Source of the DNA: a virus
Strand: one strand, 5' to 3'
IMG/VR virus record: IMGVR_UViG_3300037238_000155
Location: 1 to 23,703 of that record
DNA length: 23,703 bases
Made by a program: the position numbers and the translations under genes. The first letter of the stretch is position 1; each line of letters begins with the position of its first letter. This document shows positions 11,967 to 20,676 of the stretch, piece after piece. Under the pieces are notes generated by a model. It made no database searches. It was not told the DNA's origin and saw nothing but the letters and a program-made list of their open reading frames with translations.

Positions 11967-13498
11967 GTACGATGAACCCCTTCGGTCCTGTGGCGTCTGC
12001 TTTCTACTCAGACAACCACGAAGCTGCCGTGATAATGGGACCTGTAGGAAGCGGAAAAAGTACCGCGTCTGCGTGTCGCCTTGTGCGCCACGCATACGAG
12101 CAAGCGCCGCACAACGGCATTCGCTATTCGCGCTGGGCGATAATCCGGAATACAGGGCCGCAGTTGGTGGACACCACGATCAAAACGTGGTTGAAGTTGT
12201 TCCCCGAGAACATTTACGGACGCTTCTCCACGACGAGCAAAACGCACAGATGGAGGTTTCGTCCGGAAGGCACGAAGCATTTGGTTGATGCAGAATTCAT
12301 ATTTCGAGCCTTAGATGATCCTGACGATGTGGCGAATTTGCTTTCGTTAGAGGTTTCCGGGATGTGGATGAACGAGATCAGAGAAATAAACTCCACGATC
12401 TTTGCTCACGCTGGTCGTCGCTGCGGCCGCTTCCCCGGTGCGGATATGGGCGGCTGCACCTGGCGAGGAATTTTAGGCGACACGAATCCTTGGGCTGCTA
12501 CTTCTGATTTCCATGAAATGTTTGTAGCGGACCCGCGGCCTGGGTACAAATTTTTTAAACAACCCGGTGGCCTTGACGCCGAGGCAGAAAGTTTAGAAAA
12601 TCTCGAGCAGACGCCTGAGACGATCCTGCTACCCTGGAATGATCCGCGCCGTCGCGAACAGGGTCGCACGTACTACATCAACGCACTGCGCGACTACAAT
12701 AAAGCAGACGGCTCGATGTACGTGCACTGCAAGTACGGAGCATCGCGTGACGGCAAGCCTGTGTTCGAAGCGTACGATGACAACGTTCATTGCCGCGAAA
12801 AAGAATTGCTGCTGCTGAAGGATCACCCGAAAGCAGACCCGGTTATACCAATTTATCTAGGATGGGATAATACAGGACGTAATCCTGCAGTGGTTGTAGC
12901 GCAGAAGTCCGAAGACGGGCAGTGGTGCGCGCAATACGAATTGTGTGCGGAAGGTATGGGCATGAAAGCCTTCGCCGCGGAAGTGAAGCGATGGCTCGCG
13001 GAGATCATTCCGAACTATCGCATCATCAAGATCACATGCGATCCTGCCGGTAAAGCTAAAGGCGCGGATGATTTGGACATGAGGATGCTTATCGTCCAAG
13101 TGTTCCCCAGCGTACCCGTACAGAACGCGCGAACGAATGACCCGGCAACGCGCATCGAGGCAGTCGACGGTGCGATGCGCCGGCAGATCCTTCCCGGCGG
13201 TGAGCCCGCATTGATCATCAGCAAACGTTGCAAGATCCTGCGCACGGCCTGCATCAGCAAGTACCACTTCCGCAAGATGAAGATTTCCGGCAGTGATCGG
13301 TGGACTGACACACCGGAAAAAGTTACGCCGTATGCGGACGTTGCAGATGCTCTGCAATATCTGATGCTCGGCGGCGGCGAAGGGCGTTTAAACAGCGGAG
13401 CGACCGGTGCGCAGCAACCTCCAGATTGGCCCGCCGGCGGCGCCGCAATTACGATGGCACGGCCAAAATCCTGGAACCCGCTCGGCGTCAAGGATTAG
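11963..13498 (+). CDS. Terminase large subunit (511 aa)
   Basis: The packaging ATPase and nuclease. Walker A is GPVGSGKST at residues 26-34; a Walker B-like strand with acidic residue is VSGMWMNEIREI near residue 135. The C-terminal RNase H-like nuclease shows D302 (LGWDNTG), D360 (ITCDPAG) and D459/D462 (YADVADALQY), matching the expected acidic triad. Length is normal for the family. It translocates DNA into the prohead through the portal and cuts the concatemer. The start overlaps the endonuclease VII-like stop by four bases. Confidence 0.93.
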   Translation: MSTMNPFGPVASAFYSDNHEAAVIMGPVGSGKSTASACRLVRHAYEQAPHNGIRYSRWAIIRNTGPQLVDTTIKTWLKLFPENIYGRFSTTSKTHRWRFRPEGTKHLVDAEFIFRALDDPDDVANLLSLEVSGMWMNEIREINSTIFAHAGRRCGRFPGADMGGCTWRGILGDTNPWAATSDFHEMFVADPRPGYKFFKQPGGLDAEAESLENLEQTPETILLPWNDPRRREQGRTYYINALRDYNKADGSMYVHCKYGASRDGKPVFEAYDDNVHCREKELLLLKDHPKADPVIPIYLGWDNTGRNPAVVVAQKSEDGQWCAQYELCAEGMGMKAFAAEVKRWLAEIIPNYRIIKITCDPAGKAKGADDLDMRMLIVQVFPSVPVQNARTNDPATRIEAVDGAMRRQILPGGEPALIISKRCKILRTACISKYHFRKMKISGSDRWTDTPEKVTPYADVADALQYLMLGGGEGRLNSGATGAQQPPDWPAGGAAITMARPKSWNPLGVKD

Positions 13499-13922
13499 TC
13501 TTCTCGATATTGAGCCCGGAATCCGCTTGATTGAATGGGATGTTGTTTATCACCCGCGCGAGCCACACTTTTTCTGGGCTGCATGGTTGAAGCAAGGCTT
13601 CCGGCATGTTGAACTTTGGCGCCGGCAACCTTATGGTGAGAACCCAGACCAGACGCTCTGGCTCGTACTGAAGCCTACCTTTGAAGTGCTCGAGTCGTAC
13701 ATCGACTGTGATTCTCGATCACCCGCGCAGAGATTTCCCGGAGCCACCATTCAGAAAGTGCAGGTGCTCTCAAAGGCATACAAGGTCCGTGAGTGGTTTT
13801 CCATCGGGCCGCCTTCGTGTGTCGAGACCGTCAAGAACGCGCTCGGCATCAACTCATTCTGGATGCGCACGCCGCACCAGTTATACCAATACATCCAACG
13901 CCGTGGAGGCATCCTTAAGTGA
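13407..13922 (+). CDS. Phage protein of unknown function with conserved His and Cys (up to 171 aa)
   Basis: The longest frame starts at GTG 13407 with GGAG upstream, overlapping the terminase end by 92 bases; TTG 13527 is a shorter alternative that begins where the sequence becomes protein-like (LIEWDVVYHPREPHFFW). Visible landmarks are FRHVELWRR, LVLKPTFEVLESYIDCD and PPSCVETVKNALGINSFWMRTPHQLYQYI. A His in a strand followed later by a Cys at a helix start recalls circularly permuted papain-like folds, but this is speculation. The next gene's GTG overlaps its stop. It lies within the packaging and head module. Confidence 0.65.
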   Translation: MRSNLQIGPPAAPQLRWHGQNPGTRSASRISLLDIEPGIRLIEWDVVYHPREPHFFWAAWLKQGFRHVELWRRQPYGENPDQTLWLVLKPTFEVLESYIDCDSRSPAQRFPGATIQKVQVLSKAYKVREWFSIGPPSCVETVKNALGINSFWMRTPHQLYQYIQRRGGILK

Positions 13923-14305
13923 GTTCCTTCGGCGGTGGCAGCAGCGGCCCGACAGCACAGCAACAAGCGTTGCAGACTGAGCAGGCGACGACGAACGCGA
14001 ACCTCAATCTCCAAGAGAACGAGCAACGCAAAGTCATCTTGAATGCGATGCAGGGCACGCGAGTGTTCCGCGGGTCCGCGCTTTCGCGTGCTGTCGCTGG
14101 CAACGAGCCTGGCACCGGTGCGCCACAAGCGCCTCCGGGTATTTCAGGTGCAACACAGAATGCTTCGCTGACTACGGCCGCCGCCGGCAATAGCTTGCTC
14201 GATCAATTCGGCGCCGCTGTCTCTGGCAGCGCAGCTGCGACTCGAGGCGGCGGCGTCGGCGCTAGTGGTGCTCCCACCCCCGGCCGCGCTTTCGGTGGAA
14301 AGTAA
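13919..14305 (+). CDS. Gly/Ala/Gln-rich protein before the portal (128 aa)
   Basis: GTG 13919 overlaps the previous stop. The sequence begins SSFGGGSSGPTAQQQALQTEQ, has a helical centre (NANLNLQENEQRKVILNAMQGTRVFRG) and ends in a Gly/Ala/Pro-rich tail. Phages with T7-like connectors often carry such low-complexity proteins near the portal. No function can be assigned; a virion or head-completion role is inferred from position. Confidence 0.6.
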   Translation: MSSFGGGSSGPTAQQQALQTEQATTNANLNLQENEQRKVILNAMQGTRVFRGSALSRAVAGNEPGTGAPQAPPGISGATQNASLTTAAAGNSLLDQFGAAVSGSAAATRGGGVGASGAPTPGRAFGGK

Positions 14306-15925
14306 ATGCTACTGAGTACGCTACCTTCTGGCCTTGAGGATGTTGACGCGCTCATGAGGCGTCGTAAGCACGCCGAGGACAAGAAACATCTATGGCAATC
14401 GACCTATCGAGATGCATATCAGTACGCGATGCCTGCGCGCGAGACGTTTACATGGCATACCGAGGGACAGCAGAAGAACCGTTTACTCTACGATTCGACG
14501 CTGCAGGAAGCCACGTATACGGCAGCCAATACCCTGTGCGCACTTCTCTTCCCTGCATGGATGCATTGGTGCGAACTAGCACCAGGCGCTGCGGTGAAGA
14601 AGAAAGATTTGGAGGATCATCCGGAGATCAATGAAGGGTTGCAGGAAGCAACTAGGATGTTCTTCAGTTACCTGAATACATCGAACTTCAACACAGTGAT
14701 CTCTGAAGCCGCGCTCGACTTGCAAGTCGGTACGTGCGCGCTGTCTTTCGATGAGGGGGATCAGGATAATCCGTTCGTATTCCAAGCAATCGCGCTAAGT
14801 GCGATCGAGATCGAAGAAGGTCCGAACGGCACGATTGAAACGACATGGCAGCATCGCAAGCCTCACGCTCGCAATCTTCTGCGCATGTACCCTGGCATGG
14901 AGCTACTTGACCTTCCCGAGGCTACTCGTAAGACTATAGCGGAAGATCCGGAGAAAAAACTCTCAATCATTCAAGGCGAAATTTACGACCCTGAGACGAA
15001 GAAGTATTTCGGTGTCGTGATTGACACCCCCGGCCCGACGATCATTTGGCGCTACGATTTCGGTGCTTCGAATCCGACGATAGTTGCGCGTGCTTCGAAG
15101 TGCGCCGGTGAGACTTATGGCCGTGGCCGTGTGCTCATTGCGCTTTCGGATGCGCGCAGCGTCGACCGTATGCAAGAGTTCTTGCTGACGCAGATGGCGC
15201 TCCAAGTGGCGCCGCCCATGACGGGCGTCAGCGATGGTGTGCTCAATCCGTATACGGCCAGTCTTACGCCGAACACGATTATCCCGGTAGCATCGAACGC
15301 AGACAATAGTCCGAGTTTGAGGCCGCTTGAACTGGGGCAAAATTTCCCTCCGACGCAGCAGGAAATGGCAGCCCTGCGCGAGCGCATCCGAAGAACGTTG
15401 CTTGGACCGGAGCCAAGTGAAGGCCCGGTTAAGAGTGCCACGGAAATTTCTGTGGCCGACCGAAACCGCCTCTGGGCGATGAACGGTGAGTACAACCGCA
15501 TTATGGCTGAACTCCTCGCGAAGATTGTCGGCCGAGGGATTTTTATTCTGCAGAAGAAAGGCTTGGTCGCGAAGTTCAAAGTTAACGGCCGATCGGTCGC
15601 CGTCAAGTACACATCCCCATTTGCGAAGACGCAGAACGCGGATGACGTGCTCGCGCTGCAAGAGACGATGCAGATCCTTGCGCCCCTCGGCCCGCAGGCA
15701 CTGCAGATGGGTTTGAAGGTTAAGGACATCCCGGCATACGTCGCGCGCATGAAGGGCATCCCCGAGTCGTTGATTATGTCGGATGCGGATCGTACCGAGT
15801 TGACGAGGCAGGCGACTGCCGCGGCACAAGCCATGCAGCAGAATCAGATTCAGCAGAATGCGGCGATGAATCCGCAGGCGCCGAACACGACGAACGAGGC
15901 ACCACCACCGTTGAGTCCAGCGTAG
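14306..15925 (+). CDS. Head-tail connector (portal) protein, T7-like (539 aa)
   Basis: Length and sequence fit the T7 gp8-like head-tail connector family. The N-terminal part has the typical WQSTYRDAYQYAMPARETF and LYDSTLQEATYTAANTLCALLFP segments. The stem and wing region includes GRVLIALSDARSVDRMQEF, and the C-terminal third has SATEISVADRNRLWAMNGEYNRIMAELL. The protein forms the dodecameric ring through which DNA enters and leaves and onto which the tail assembles. ATG follows the previous stop directly. The Gln/Pro-rich last 35 residues are variable in this family. Confidence 0.93.
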   Translation: MLLSTLPSGLEDVDALMRRRKHAEDKKHLWQSTYRDAYQYAMPARETFTWHTEGQQKNRLLYDSTLQEATYTAANTLCALLFPAWMHWCELAPGAAVKKKDLEDHPEINEGLQEATRMFFSYLNTSNFNTVISEAALDLQVGTCALSFDEGDQDNPFVFQAIALSAIEIEEGPNGTIETTWQHRKPHARNLLRMYPGMELLDLPEATRKTIAEDPEKKLSIIQGEIYDPETKKYFGVVIDTPGPTIIWRYDFGASNPTIVARASKCAGETYGRGRVLIALSDARSVDRMQEFLLTQMALQVAPPMTGVSDGVLNPYTASLTPNTIIPVASNADNSPSLRPLELGQNFPPTQQEMAALRERIRRTLLGPEPSEGPVKSATEISVADRNRLWAMNGEYNRIMAELLAKIVGRGIFILQKKGLVAKFKVNGRSVAVKYTSPFAKTQNADDVLALQETMQILAPLGPQALQMGLKVKDIPAYVARMKGIPESLIMSDADRTELTRQATAAAQAMQQNQIQQNAAMNPQAPNTTNEAPPPLSPA

Positions 15926-15935
15926 GAGAAGTACG

Positions 15936-16232
15936 ATGGCGATTGGAAACTGGTTCGAAGGGGATGACCCTTTCGCACGAACGAAGGCAGAGAAGGACGA
16001 AGTTAAGGATGAGGCGCTGATCTTTGCGCAGAAGTTCTTGATCTTCACATCCGGCCCCGGTCTCGACTTGCTCAATCATTGGAGTAGCAAGGTGCGGAAT
16101 CGGAAGATATCTACGAATGCGACTTTAGGCGAACTGGCATATTACAACGGCGAACGCGAGTTTGTTGAAGGTATTCATCAGCAGATCGAGTTCGCGCGAA
16201 ACGGCGGGCAGAGCCCTTACAAAGATCGATAG
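15936..16232 (+). CDS. Small protein after the portal (98 aa)
   Basis: GGAGAAG precedes the ATG. The product is charged (MAIGNWFEGDDPFARTKAEKDEVKDEALIF...) with a C-terminal QQIEFARNGG. It is soluble with no motif I recognise. It is placed between portal and scaffold, so a head-assembly role is plausible. Its 3' end overlaps, on the opposite strand, the end of the antisense lipoprotein gene. Confidence 0.65.
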   Translation: MAIGNWFEGDDPFARTKAEKDEVKDEALIFAQKFLIFTSGPGLDLLNHWSSKVRNRKISTNATLGELAYYNGEREFVEGIHQQIEFARNGGQSPYKDR

Positions 16233-16375
16233 TGCTTTAGATCATGAGGAATCAGCGTTTCGATAAATTGCTGAGGTTTAGGCGCTGCTTCGGGCAAGTG
16301 TACGCATTCGTCCGCTAAGCAGCCCATCAGTAGGAAGAAGATGACTTTTAGCCATGCGTGCCGTGCTAAACGCAT
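16217..16375 (-). CDS. Antisense small lipoprotein (52 aa)
   Basis: A minus-strand frame in the gap between the 98-aa gene and the scaffold. It has a basic start (MRLARHAWLK), a hydrophobic stretch (VIFFLLMG) and a lipobox LMGC, giving a mature lipoprotein of about 34 residues with HLPEAAPKPQQFIETLIPHDL. The Shine-Dalgarno is weak. A TTGACA lies upstream on the minus strand (16405-16410) but no good -10 is seen. Phage lipoproteins made on their own often block superinfection (T5 Llp type), or act as outer spanins; here neither is proven. Confidence 0.5.
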   Translation of the reverse strand: MRLARHAWLKVIFFLLMGCLADECVHLPEAAPKPQQFIETLIPHDLKHYRSL

Positions 16376-16432
16376 ATGGGCAAGTTGGCCTTAATTTAGC
16401 AGAATGTCAAGTTACAAATTGGAGAGATGATA

Positions 16433-17449
16433 ATGGCAGAAGAGACACCTGCGGCCGCAGTAGCGGCACCCGCAGCCCCAGCCGCCGCAGTAGCCCCAGC
16501 AGCCCCCGCTGCGCCGGCCGCCGTAGCTCCCGCCGCATCAGCGGCCCCTGCAGCAGCCCCAGCCGTCGTAGCCGGTGCTTCGCTCCTTGACACCGCTCCC
16601 GCCGCCCCAGCGGCTCCTGCGGCAGCCGCCGGGGCCACCCCGACGCCCGAGGAAGCCCTCGCCGCCGCCAAGGCGTTGGTAGCGAAGGCAGACGAAGCGG
16701 CCAGGCTGGCCGCCCAGCCGAATAGTGGCTTGGCATGGAACTTGAATGACACGACCCCTGGGCAGGGCGAGAAACCGACCTGGTTCAAGAGCGACAAGTA
16801 TAACAGTGTCGCGAAGCAGGCAGAAGCCTACGTTGCGCTCGAGAAGCAACTTGGCGCGTTCACTGGCGCCCCGAAAGATGAAAAGGGCCAGCCGAAAGAC
16901 TACGAACTGAAGTTACCTGAAGGGGTAACGGTCGATATGAAGCACCCCGTCATGGTGGGCTTCAAGGATTGGGCGGTCAAGAATAACGTCAGCAATGACA
17001 AGTTCAATGATCTCCTCGGCCAATTGGCATCTTACGAAGCTTCGCAAGATGTTCCGATGTCGACGGTGCTGACGCAGCTGGGTGAAAATGCACCGTCTCG
17101 TATCGGCAATGTAGTAACATGGGCGAAGGCGAATCTCGACGGTCCCGGTTTCGAACTGATGCGCGCGGCGACGAGCGACGGCAGTACGGCCGCGGCGACG
17201 TTCGCAGTGCTCGAGCGCATGATTGCAAAGACCACGCAGGTACGTATGCCGAAGCCAGGTGAAGATACAGCGGCCGCCGCCGTCCAGGGTAAGGATGCGA
17301 TCGTGGCGATGCAGGGTGCCAAGGACGCGAAAGGCCAGCGCCTGTATGACACCGATCCGAGCTATCGCAAGACGGTTGAGGCGGCGTGGAAAACTCATTT
17401 CGATGCGAACCCAGTTGTTCGTGATCGACAGGGGAACATTCGAGGATAA
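16433..17449 (+). CDS. Scaffold (capsid assembly) protein (338 aa)
   Basis: GGAGAG lies six bases before ATG 16433; an ATG at 16427 is too close to it. Residues 5-75 are a striking Ala/Pro/Val repeat. Then comes a helical EEALAAAKALVAKADEAARLAAQ segment, a folded region (WFKSDKYNSVAKQAEAYVALEKQLGAF, similar to many scaffold proteins), a beta segment (YELKLPEGVTVD) and a helical C-terminus. Such proteins guide capsid shell assembly and leave before DNA fills the head. The capsid gene would normally follow at once, but about 3.2 kb intervene. Confidence 0.85.
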   Translation: MAEETPAAAVAAPAAPAAAVAPAAPAAPAAVAPAASAAPAAAPAVVAGASLLDTAPAAPAAPAAAAGATPTPEEALAAAKALVAKADEAARLAAQPNSGLAWNLNDTTPGQGEKPTWFKSDKYNSVAKQAEAYVALEKQLGAFTGAPKDEKGQPKDYELKLPEGVTVDMKHPVMVGFKDWAVKNNVSNDKFNDLLGQLASYEASQDVPMSTVLTQLGENAPSRIGNVVTWAKANLDGPGFELMRAATSDGSTAAATFAVLERMIAKTTQVRMPKPGEDTAAAAVQGKDAIVAMQGAKDAKGQRLYDTDPSYRKTVEAAWKTHFDANPVVRDRQGNIRG

Positions 17450-17476
17450 TATGCCAAGTACTTCACGAGCGCAGCA

Positions 17477-17539
17477 ATGGCCGTTCCCAACATCGCAGGT
17501 AAGCGGCTGATGCTGCGCCGTCCGTCCGGGCGGGCATAG
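17477..17539 (+). CDS. Possible tiny protein (20 aa)
   Basis: The frame MAVPNIAGKRLMLRRPSGRA ends in a stop that overlaps the GTG start of the restriction-modification gene (TAGTG). It has a weak GAGCGCAG site. It could be a translational leader for the next gene, or chance. The sequence CCGTCC-GTCC-GGGCGG (about 17519-17532) can form a hairpin. Confidence 0.25.
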   Translation: MAVPNIAGKRLMLRRPSGRA

Positions 17540-19968
17540 TGGTGGCGCGCGCCGAACGTATTGCAGAGGTTCGGGCAGAAGAACTCTTAGCCGAACTTCT
17601 CCGCTCACAAGGATGGGATACGCGGCGGCCTCCGTCCGGCGAGATGCTACGCCAGCACGAATATAAGGACCACACGCATTTAGCGGCGATCCTACGCGGC
17701 ATCAGCAAGAGTGGAGATGGCGACGGGAAGCCAGAAGCATTTCTTGTAGACCGTGCCACAATGCAACCGCTCGCGGTCATCGAAGTGAAGTCCGACATTC
17801 GGGCGCTTGATATTGCCGTCAAAGAAGTGACGACGGTTTATGGTCGCGCGTCAATCGATGCCGGTTTTACGCCGCTCGCTATCGCACTCGCCGGAACGTC
17901 AGAAGATAATTTCGCGGTTCGGGTTCTTAAGTGGGTGGGAACACGCTGGTTGCCTGTTACGTATGAAGGCAATCCCATCGAATGGATTCCGAACCGCACA
18001 GATATTGAGCGCCTTCTGGTCCCCGGCGCATCGCGTGAGATTCGTCCTTCGGTTCCACCGGCATTAGTCCTGGCTGATCGCGCGGACGAAATAAACCGGC
18101 TTCTTCGCGAGTCTGGCATCAAAGACGAATTTCGTCCGGCTGTTGTTGGCGCGATCATGCTCGCGCTGTGGCAATCGAAAGGGAATATACGCAAAGACCC
18201 AGCGCATATTCTCTCTGACATTAACGAGGCGTGCGGCAAAGCGTTTTGGAAAGCCAAGAAAGCCGATCTCGCAAAGAGCATTCGCGTCGATGAGGCGAAT
18301 GACGATCTATCCGTCCATGCGCGGCGCATTGTGGCTATCCTAGAGCGCCTTAACATTACCGTCTTGACGGCAGAGCATGATTATCTAGGGCATTTATACG
18401 AGGCGTTTTTCCGCTATACAGGCGGCAACACGATAGGACAATACTTCACGCCACGCCATATCGCTGAATTTGTCGCGGCGCTACTGGATGTCAAGTCAAC
18501 GGACATCGTTCTAGATCCGAGTTGTGGCACGGGCGGTTTTCTTATTGCCGTGATGAACCGCATCAGTACAGTCGAGCATCTTTCTAAAGCGCAAGTCGTC
18601 AAGATCATTCAGAAGTGCCTGATCGGTTTTGACAAAGAGCCGGTAACAGCGGCTCTTTGTGTCGCGAATATGATCCTTCGTGGCGACGGTTCCACAAGCG
18701 TACATCGGGGCGATTGTTTCACATCGGACGAATACCCGGTCGGCCACGCAAGCGTCGTTCTCACTAATCCACCGTTCCCGCATGCGAAGACAGACACCCC
18801 ACCCGAGCGGTTCATCACGCGCGGACTTGAAGGCTTGCAGCAACGCGGGCGACTGGGTGTTGTTGTTCCGCGATCACTGTTAAGCAAGATCACGAGTTGG
18901 CATGCGGGCACGCTGGCTAAGAATACTCTAGACGCCGTTATCATCCTGCCAGACGAATTGTTCGCGCCCTACGCTTCATCGTATACGGCTATTTTGCTTC
19001 TGACTAAGGGCATCAAACACCCACCGAAGCACAACGTTTTTTGGGCGCGCATAGAGAATGATGGTTTCAGACGCCGCAAGAGCGTTCGCGTTCCCTTTGA
19101 AGGCGAGCAAATATCGCTTGCGCTTAAGGCATTCCAGAATCATGAGACCGTCCCTGGTTTTTGCGGCTGGTCGCCGGTAATCGAAGGGGCTGGATGGGAC
19201 GCTGGTTACTATATTCCGGCCCGGCCTTTATCAGAGCAAGAGGTTGATGACCAGTCGGCACTCTTGGCGCGCAATGGCGCGGCCTTTGTCGTTTCACATG
19301 CACCAGAACTTGCGGCCCTCAATGATGCCGTCGCGGGTGGGAGGCTGATACCAAGGAACTATCGAACTATTAAGGGGAAGAGTGACGGCCTTTTCATCAG
19401 CGCGAAGGATGCTTCCGTAATCAGCACATATTTCGATATCTATTACGGTCAAAAGTCGCTTCACAACAAGGACGGCCTCACGGACGGAAAGGCGTTGGTA
19501 ATTTCGTCCAGCGGCATCGACAATGGCTGTTATGGCTTCTATGACTTTGACGACATCATAGAGCCGCCGTTTGTCACGGTGCCTAGCACTGGCAGCATTG
19601 GCCGCGCGCATGTTCAGAAGTGGCCGTGCGGTGTTACGGATGATTGTTTGGTTCTCGTACCGAAAAAAGATACGCCGTTGGAGCTGCTTTACATCGCGGC
19701 GTCAGTCGTCCGACAAGAGCGATGGCGGTTCAATTATGGTCGCAAGATCACCCCGGCGCGCATCGCTGAATACCCTATGCCCGTTGCAGAAAGCATTTTG
19801 GCGCGCGTCCGAACTCATATTGAGGAAGGCAGGGAACTGGAGACTATCGCGCTCCAAAGAGCAGAGGATAATCTTGACAGTTCGGTTGCACGTAAACGGT
19901 TGAAGGACGCTGACAAAGTTGTGCAAGGCCATGTGTTGAGCGAGAGGCTTGCCCGGTTAGAGACTTAA
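17539..19968 (+). CDS. Single-chain restriction-modification enzyme, type IIG-like (809 aa)
   Basis: Three parts can be read. The N-terminus has a PD-(D/E)XK nuclease motif: D71 (FLVDR), E82 and K84 (VIEVKSD). A helical HsdM-like segment (about 190-310) leads into TGQYFTP-type sequence (IGQYFTPRHIAEF). The methyltransferase shows SAM motif I D326-PSCGTGGF and catalytic motif IV N410-PPF, in gamma-class order, for N6-adenine methylation. The last about 220 residues resemble one HsdS-type target recognition domain (STGSIGRAHVQKW, NYGRKITPARIAEYPMPV). No helicase motifs exist, so it is not a type I HsdR. Both activities appear intact. It splits the scaffold-capsid pair, which is unusual. Confidence 0.88.
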   Translation: MVARAERIAEVRAEELLAELLRSQGWDTRRPPSGEMLRQHEYKDHTHLAAILRGISKSGDGDGKPEAFLVDRATMQPLAVIEVKSDIRALDIAVKEVTTVYGRASIDAGFTPLAIALAGTSEDNFAVRVLKWVGTRWLPVTYEGNPIEWIPNRTDIERLLVPGASREIRPSVPPALVLADRADEINRLLRESGIKDEFRPAVVGAIMLALWQSKGNIRKDPAHILSDINEACGKAFWKAKKADLAKSIRVDEANDDLSVHARRIVAILERLNITVLTAEHDYLGHLYEAFFRYTGGNTIGQYFTPRHIAEFVAALLDVKSTDIVLDPSCGTGGFLIAVMNRISTVEHLSKAQVVKIIQKCLIGFDKEPVTAALCVANMILRGDGSTSVHRGDCFTSDEYPVGHASVVLTNPPFPHAKTDTPPERFITRGLEGLQQRGRLGVVVPRSLLSKITSWHAGTLAKNTLDAVIILPDELFAPYASSYTAILLLTKGIKHPPKHNVFWARIENDGFRRRKSVRVPFEGEQISLALKAFQNHETVPGFCGWSPVIEGAGWDAGYYIPARPLSEQEVDDQSALLARNGAAFVVSHAPELAALNDAVAGGRLIPRNYRTIKGKSDGLFISAKDASVISTYFDIYYGQKSLHNKDGLTDGKALVISSSGIDNGCYGFYDFDDIIEPPFVTVPSTGSIGRAHVQKWPCGVTDDCLVLVPKKDTPLELLYIAASVVRQERWRFNYGRKITPARIAEYPMPVAESILARVRTHIEEGRELETIALQRAEDNLDSSVARKRLKDADKVVQGHVLSERLARLET

Positions 19969-19972
19969 TCTC

Positions 19973-20176
19973 GTGGCTTCGCTTTATGGGTTCGCCTTCA
20001 CAGAGATCGCCTTGGCGTATCTTGAAACGAACGTACCGACAAAAATTCGCGGCCAGATTAAGCGACGGATAGAAGCCCTCGCTGCGAATCCCGCGCCCAC
20101 GGGATCGAAGAAGCTGATGGGCGTGATGGATGGCGAGCATTCGGTTTATCGTGTGAGACAAGGTGACTATGGATGA
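19973..20176 (+). pseudogene. Truncated RelE/ParE-like toxin (67 aa)
   Basis: GTG 19973 follows the restriction-modification stop by four bases. The sequence matches the pattern of RelE/ParE toxins: FTEIALAYLETNVP, IKRRIEALAANPAPTGSKKLMG and the late strand HSVYRVRQGDY. Family members run about 85-100 residues; here a stop follows one codon after GDY, so the last strands, which carry important residues, are missing. No antitoxin gene is seen beside it. The family cuts ribosome-bound mRNA or poisons gyrase. It is probably an inactive relic. Confidence 0.6.
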
Positions 20177-20187
20177 AGCCGCTATGA

Positions 20188-20319
20188 TCGAGGTTCGGCG
20201 ATTCTATCTGGTATTGTGAAGTGCATAATCGCCAAAAGATAGCTGACGTATACAAACTTCGCGCGGCATGCGTGGAGTTGCTTGAACAGCCTTTTGATGT
20301 AGACCAACTACGTGCTTAA
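20188..20319 (+). pseudogene. Open-frame fragment of unknown origin (43 codons)
   Basis: After the toxin's stop another frame reads SIWYCEVHNRQKIADVYKLRAACVELLEQPF and ends in TAA. It has no good start (GTG 20221 at best) and no Shine-Dalgarno. It looks like the tail end of a real helical protein that has lost its N-terminus, not like the missing RelE end. Confidence 0.3.
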
Positions 20320-20345
20320 CGGTTATTAGGTCCCTAGCCGGACTC

Positions 20346-20363
20346 GCCCCCCTTCGGGGGGGC
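20346..20363 (+). terminator. Perfect GC hairpin with UUCG tetraloop
   Basis: GCCCCCC (20346-20352), TTCG loop, GGGGGGC (20357-20363). The C(UUCG)G closing makes it very stable. It has no T-run, being followed by CCCGGCGGGG then TTATCTAATTTG. It could stop or pause transcription leaving the restriction-modification segment. Confidence 0.6.
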
Positions 20364-20382
20364 CCCGGCGGGGTTATCTAAT

Positions 20383-20589
20383 TTGAACCAAACAATGCTG
20401 CCCGACGCACCCTCTGAGATATACGCCGTCGCGTTTGTCGACGTCATTCCGTTGCGTGGCAAGCTAGTTAGTGGTTTGCACGTGCATAACAATTTACAAG
20501 TTTTACCTCAAAGCAAAAATCGCAAGAAGCATAATTGCTTTGAGGTAGAGTTTGAGCAAGAGATGCGGGACCCGGTAACGGCCGCATAG
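20383..20589 (+). pseudogene. HNH endonuclease remnant (68 aa)
   Basis: The core VDVIPLRGKLVSGLHVHNNLQVLPQSKNRKKHN closely matches the centre of HNH homing endonucleases, which usually read (H)VDHI(I/V)PL.GK.VSGLHVP.NLQ.L....N..K.N. The N-terminal recognition part is missing and the second His of the DH(I/V) pair is Val here, so catalysis is unlikely. The start is a TTG without Shine-Dalgarno. It lies just before the intron-split capsid gene, so it may be what is left of the nuclease that once spread the intron or the whole segment. Confidence 0.6.
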
Positions 20590-20649
20590 ATCAGCGCAAA
20601 ATATACAAGACGAGCGCGGGCCGGAAACGGGACCCCAAACGAGTCAGAG

Positions 20650-20676
20650 AGCCGTGGAAGTCGGCGAGGCTTTTTT
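20650..20676 (+). terminator. Weak terminator-like AGCC..GGCT-T6
   Basis: AGCC (20650-20653) can pair with GGCT (20668-20671), followed by five further T. The stem is short. It sits about 30 bases before the capsid start. Confidence 0.25.

Noticed and set aside
14963-16075. 370-aa minus-strand frame over the portal gene
   Set aside because: Arg/Leu/His-rich antisense shadow of a well-supported portal gene.
17539-19968. Type I HsdM subunit alone
   Set aside because: The N-terminal D71/E82/K84 nuclease motif and the C-terminal specificity-like region make it a fused enzyme; no separate HsdR or HsdS gene is present.
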